Assembly (NCBI RefSeq): GCF_028826155.1
Contig: NZ_JAQGPN010000001.1
Location: forward strand, 2,547,501-2,611,500
Reading direction: 5' to 3'
Length of the DNA stretch: 64,000 nucleotides
Origin: Mesorhizobium shangrilense
Lineage (GTDB): Bacteria; Pseudomonadota; Alphaproteobacteria; Rhizobiales; Rhizobiaceae
Shown: positions 61,488 through 64,000 of the stretch, one piece after another
How positions within the stretch are numbered: position 1 is the stretch's first letter
Layout of the letters: every line of letters begins with the position of its first letter
Notes under the pieces: model-generated
What the model saw: the letters and a program-made list of their open reading frames with translations, nothing else
What the model was told of the DNA's origin: nothing
The model's database searches: none
Translations under genes and position numbers: made by a program

Positions 61488-62867
61488 ATGACTTACCAAA
61501 ATTATTCGCTGGAGCAGCTTCAGAAGATCGACGCCGCGCACCACCTGCATCCCTTCACCGACCACAAGGAATTGCGTGGGCTCGGCAGCCGCATGATCGC
61601 CCGCGCAAAGGGGCCGTTCATCTACGACTCCGAGGGCAAGGAAATCCTCGATGCCATGGCCGGCCTGTGGTGCGTGAACGTCGGCTACGGCCGCGACGAG
61701 CTTGCAGAGGTGGCGTACGAGCAGATGAAGCAGCTGCCCTTCTACAACTCCTTCTTCAAGTGCACGACGCCGCCGGCGACGCTGCTCGCCAAGAAGATCG
61801 CCGAGATCGCGCCGGCCAACATCAACCAGGTGTTCTTCGGCTCGTCCGGATCAGAATCGAACGACACCGCGCTGCGGCTGGTGCGCCACTACTGGTCGCT
61901 CGAAGGCAAGCCGCAGAAAAACCGCATCATCTCCCGCAACATGGCCTATCACGGCTCGACGGTTGCCGGCACGTCGCTCGGCGGCATGGAGCATATGCAC
62001 GGGCAGCTCGGCGGGGCGGTGCCGAACATCGTGCACGTGATGATGCCCTATGCATTCGAGCTGGCGCTGCCCGGCGAGAGCGACCAGGATTTCGGCATCC
62101 GCGCGGCGAGGGCGGTGGAGGACGCGATCCTCGAGGCCGGTCCCGACAATGTCGCGGCCTTCATCGGCGAGCCGATCCAGGGGGCGGGCGGCGTGAAGAT
62201 TCCGCCGGCGAGCTACTGGCCCGAGATCCAGCGTATCTGCCGCAAGTACGACGTGCTCCTGATGCTCGACGAGGTGATCACCGGCTATGGGCGCACAGGA
62301 GAGTGGTTCGCGGCACAGTCGATGGGGATCGAGGCCGACACCATCACGACCGCTAAGGCGCTGACCTCGGGTTATCAGCCGCTGTCGGCGTTGCTGGTTG
62401 GCGACCGCATCGCCGCGACGCTGGTCGAGAAGGGCGGCGAGTTCTACCACGGCTACACGTACTCCGGGCACCCCGTCGCCTGCGCGGTGGCGCTCAGGAA
62501 CCTCGAGATCATCGAGCGGGAAGGCATGATCGAGCGGGTGCGGAGCGACACCGGCCCCTATTTCGGCGAACAGCTCCAGAAGCGCGTCGCCGGCCATCCG
62601 CTGGTCGGCGAGGTCCGCACCTTCGGCCTTCTCGGCGCCATCGAGATCGTCAGTGACAGGGCGACGCGCGCTCGCTTCGAGCCGTCCGGCAGCGCAGCAG
62701 TGGTCGTGCGCGACCATGCCATCGCCAACGGACTCATGATGCGCGCGACCGGCGACACCATGATCCTCTCGCCGCCGTTGATCTGGACGCGGGAGACGAT
62801 CGATCTCGCCTGCGACCGCATCGCCAGGGCGCTCGACCTTGCCGCGGCCGATCTCGGGCGCAAGTAA
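61488..62867 (+). CDS. class III aminotransferase, omega-transaminase type
   Basis: A 459-residue enzyme: MAGLWCVNVGYGRDELAEVA, FFGSSGSESNDTALRLVRHYW, LLMLDEVITGYGRTGEW and TTAKALTSGYQPLSA with the probable PLP lysine. This is the putrescine/beta-alanine--pyruvate group (SpuC-like) that transfers terminal amino groups to pyruvate. It follows a 245-bp gap and precedes an AhpD-like gene by 48 bp. The substrate could be a polyamine or beta-alanine. It may feed amine carbon in the same catabolic theme but is not linked by a shared operator. Confidence 0.9.
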   Translation: MTYQNYSLEQLQKIDAAHHLHPFTDHKELRGLGSRMIARAKGPFIYDSEGKEILDAMAGLWCVNVGYGRDELAEVAYEQMKQLPFYNSFFKCTTPPATLLAKKIAEIAPANINQVFFGSSGSESNDTALRLVRHYWSLEGKPQKNRIISRNMAYHGSTVAGTSLGGMEHMHGQLGGAVPNIVHVMMPYAFELALPGESDQDFGIRAARAVEDAILEAGPDNVAAFIGEPIQGAGGVKIPPASYWPEIQRICRKYDVLLMLDEVITGYGRTGEWFAAQSMGIEADTITTAKALTSGYQPLSALLVGDRIAATLVEKGGEFYHGYTYSGHPVACAVALRNLEIIEREGMIERVRSDTGPYFGEQLQKRVAGHPLVGEVRTFGLLGAIEIVSDRATRARFEPSGSAAVVVRDHAIANGLMMRATGDTMILSPPLIWTRETIDLACDRIARALDLAAADLGRK

Positions 62868-62915
62868 CAGGTTTCATGCGGGCGCTGCAGCGCCCGCCGT
62901 TTCGGAGGGAATGCC

Positions 62916-63326
62916 ATGAGCGGAAAGCCGATCCTTCCGTTGATCGAGTACGATGCGGCGAGTGCGGAAGTTCGCGCCGTCTACGACGACATCATGGCGA
63001 CCCGGAAGAGCGACTGGGTCAACAATTTCTGGAAGGTGCTGGCTCACGACCCGGCCCACCTGAAACGGACCTGGGAATCGCTGAAGGAGATCATGGGACC
63101 GGGAGCGCTCGACCCGTTGACCAAGGAACTCATCTACATCGCCGTTTCGGCGACCAACGGGTGCGAATACTGCACCTATTCCCATACGGCCTCCGCGCGA
63201 GCGAAGGGAATGACCGACACGCAACTCACGGAGTTGCTGGCGGTCGTGGGCAAGGCAAATGAAACCAACCGGCTGGCCAATGCATTGAGACCGCCGGTCG
63301 ATGCGCAGTTCCAGCCGCCTGACTGA
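62916..63326 (+). CDS. carboxymuconolactone decarboxylase/AhpD-like protein
   Basis: A 136-residue helical protein with the redox motif CEYCTYSH near residue 89, which marks AhpD-like proteins. LDPLTKELIYIAVSATNGC leads into it. Members reduce peroxides or alkyl hydroperoxide systems or serve as decarboxylases; the CxxC with nearby His favours redox. It lies in one run with the aminotransferase (48 bp). Confidence 0.88.
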   Translation: MSGKPILPLIEYDAASAEVRAVYDDIMATRKSDWVNNFWKVLAHDPAHLKRTWESLKEIMGPGALDPLTKELIYIAVSATNGCEYCTYSHTASARAKGMTDTQLTELLAVVGKANETNRLANALRPPVDAQFQPPD

Positions 63327-63396
63327 GGCGGGGAGTTCGGGAGGAGCCGAATTCGATCAACCGGCGCCGAGGCGGCGCTTCGCAGAGGTGACTCCC

Positions 63397-63756
63397 ATGA
63401 AGTACCGAAAAAGCAATGCACGGCGTCGGCACGCGGCGACAGGGGCCGACCTCATGCTCGCGCCGGCGGTCATGGCGGTGCGGCTGCCGATCCTCGCTGC
63501 GGAAGCGACCGCGACAAACCCTTTCAGGACGGAGACGACGCGCGCCGTGGCGGAAAAGCTGGGTGCAGCCGCCGAGGGCCTCGCCGCCGCGCAGTTCACG
63601 CTGTTGAAATCGGCCTGGACGTTCTGGCCCGAAGTGCTGTCAGGCCGTGTTCCGGCTCTGGTGGACGGCAGCGCGATGCGGCAGGCGGCGGAGGCCGCGC
63701 TGAAGCCCGCAGGCCGTCGCGTCAAAGCCAACTACCGGCGATTTTCCAGAAGCTGA
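63397..63756 (+). CDS. small basic protein of unknown function
   Basis: A 119-residue protein from ATG 63397 (AGAGG nearby). A basic head is followed by a mildly hydrophobic helix (LMLAPAVMAVRLPILAA) and amphipathic helices (TTRAVAEKLGAAAEGLAAAQFTLLKSAWTFW), then a basic end. The pattern of alanine-rich helices recalls phasin-like or granule-coat proteins, but there is no firm match. It is 70 bp after the AhpD-like gene and closes the run before a hairpin. Confidence 0.7.
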   Translation: MKYRKSNARRRHAATGADLMLAPAVMAVRLPILAAEATATNPFRTETTRAVAEKLGAAAEGLAAAQFTLLKSAWTFWPEVLSGRVPALVDGSAMRQAAEAALKPAGRRVKANYRRFSRS

Positions 63757-63770
63757 TGGGCGTGCGAAAC

Positions 63771-63808
63771 GGCAAAGGCCGCGTCTCTTCCGAGGCGCGG
63801 GCTTTGCC
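63771..63808. terminator. long hairpin, probable terminator; rest to the edge without gene
   Basis: GGCAAAGGCCGCGTCTC (63771-63787) pairs with GAGGCGCGGGCTTTGCC (63792-63808) around TTCC with a few mismatches, 15 bp after the stop of the small gene. No T-run follows on the plus strand. The last 190 bases of the window hold no frame I can support. Confidence 0.65.
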
Positions 63809-64000
63809 ATCTAAAACGCATGGCCTTTCGCGACGACAGACACTGCGAAAGTCACGGCTCCGGTACGCGAGACCTGATCCGGAGCGTTGGGCGGTTGCGA
63901 TCACCGCCTCGCACTCCGTTCTAAAGAGACATCGTTACCGGGCGGTTATCGAGACATTAAGCAAAGGTGAATCTCAGCTTTTTTTAGGCGAGATCGAGAG

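Noticed and set aside
63722..63904. 60-codon minus-strand frame near the window end
   Set aside because: It overlaps the hairpin and the end of the small plus-strand gene and has no ribosome site or family look.

Overview
The window is high-GC DNA from an alphaproteobacterium, most likely a Hyphomicrobiales member close to Mesorhizobium/Aminobacter. The reasons are an ExoD-type protein, DUF1127 mini-proteins, DUF1194 and DUF4893 secreted proteins, intergenic palindromes of the rhizobial type, and GlxA-type AraC control. No tRNA, rRNA, CRISPR array, insertion sequence or phage gene was seen. The assignment comes from reading the proteins and is not a database result.

Layout. (1) 1-6262: an envelope-glycan module with a UbiA-type prenyltransferase end, a DprE1-like oxidase, an EamA/ArnE-like small flippase, an NAD epimerase, a class III aminotransferase and, divergently, a GT-C-like membrane protein. 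(2) 6381-9035: a dimethylglycine/sarcosine dehydrogenase-like enzyme with its promoter. (3) 9148-18027: secreted proteins, two Gfo/Idh/MocA oxidoreductases, a GlxA/GbdR-like regulator, a LysR regulator, an esterase and two DUF1127 mini-proteins. (4) 18203-23934: a six-gene one-carbon operon on the minus strand. (5) 24089-27413: formyltransferase-like, ExoD, DUF4893, DUF1638 and two tiny lipoproteins. (6) 27437-31181: a corrinoid protein divergent from an MttB-family methyltransferase, then an Fe-S protein that resembles CblC/QueG. (7) 31165-41403: ordinary accessory genes (adenylate cyclase, hydrolases, SDR, methyltransferase, an ECF sigma/vWA pair, DUF2235). (8) 41816-44108: betaine/S-methyl homocysteine methyltransferase, a decayed DUF1989 gene and an XRE regulator. 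(9) 44285-52118: desaturase, PhnD-like protein, GT39-like protein, DUF1254, and an AraC/BASS pair. (10) 52469-57689: a second MttB block with DUF559, RidA and a second dimethylglycine dehydrogenase-like enzyme. (11) 57913-63756: peptidase, MFS transporter, aminotransferase, AhpD-like and small genes.

How it fits together. Blocks 2, 4, 6, 8 and 10 describe a route for stripping methyl groups from methylated amines. An MttB-family enzyme (two copies, neither with an in-frame amber codon) would pass a methyl to the corrinoid protein. A pterin-binding methyltransferase would move it to tetrahydrofolate, and a MetF plus separate MetV pair would oxidise it. An Fe-S/ASKHA activase (RACE) would re-reduce oxidised cobalt. 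The two FAD/GcvT enzymes would take the remaining methyls as methylene-THF, and the homocysteine methyltransferase links to methionine. Such corrinoid chemistry is best known in anaerobes; here it sits in what looks like an aerobe.

Three patterns tie the scattered blocks together. Five of the enzymes carry Arg/Gly-rich tails at one end. Two near-identical 22-bp palindromes of SahR type precede the THF methyltransferase and the homocysteine methyltransferase. Direct repeats GTCGC-N16-GTCGC (21-bp period) lie 64-92 nt upstream of four transcription units, one with a mismatch, and are candidate sites for the GlxA-type regulator encoded here.
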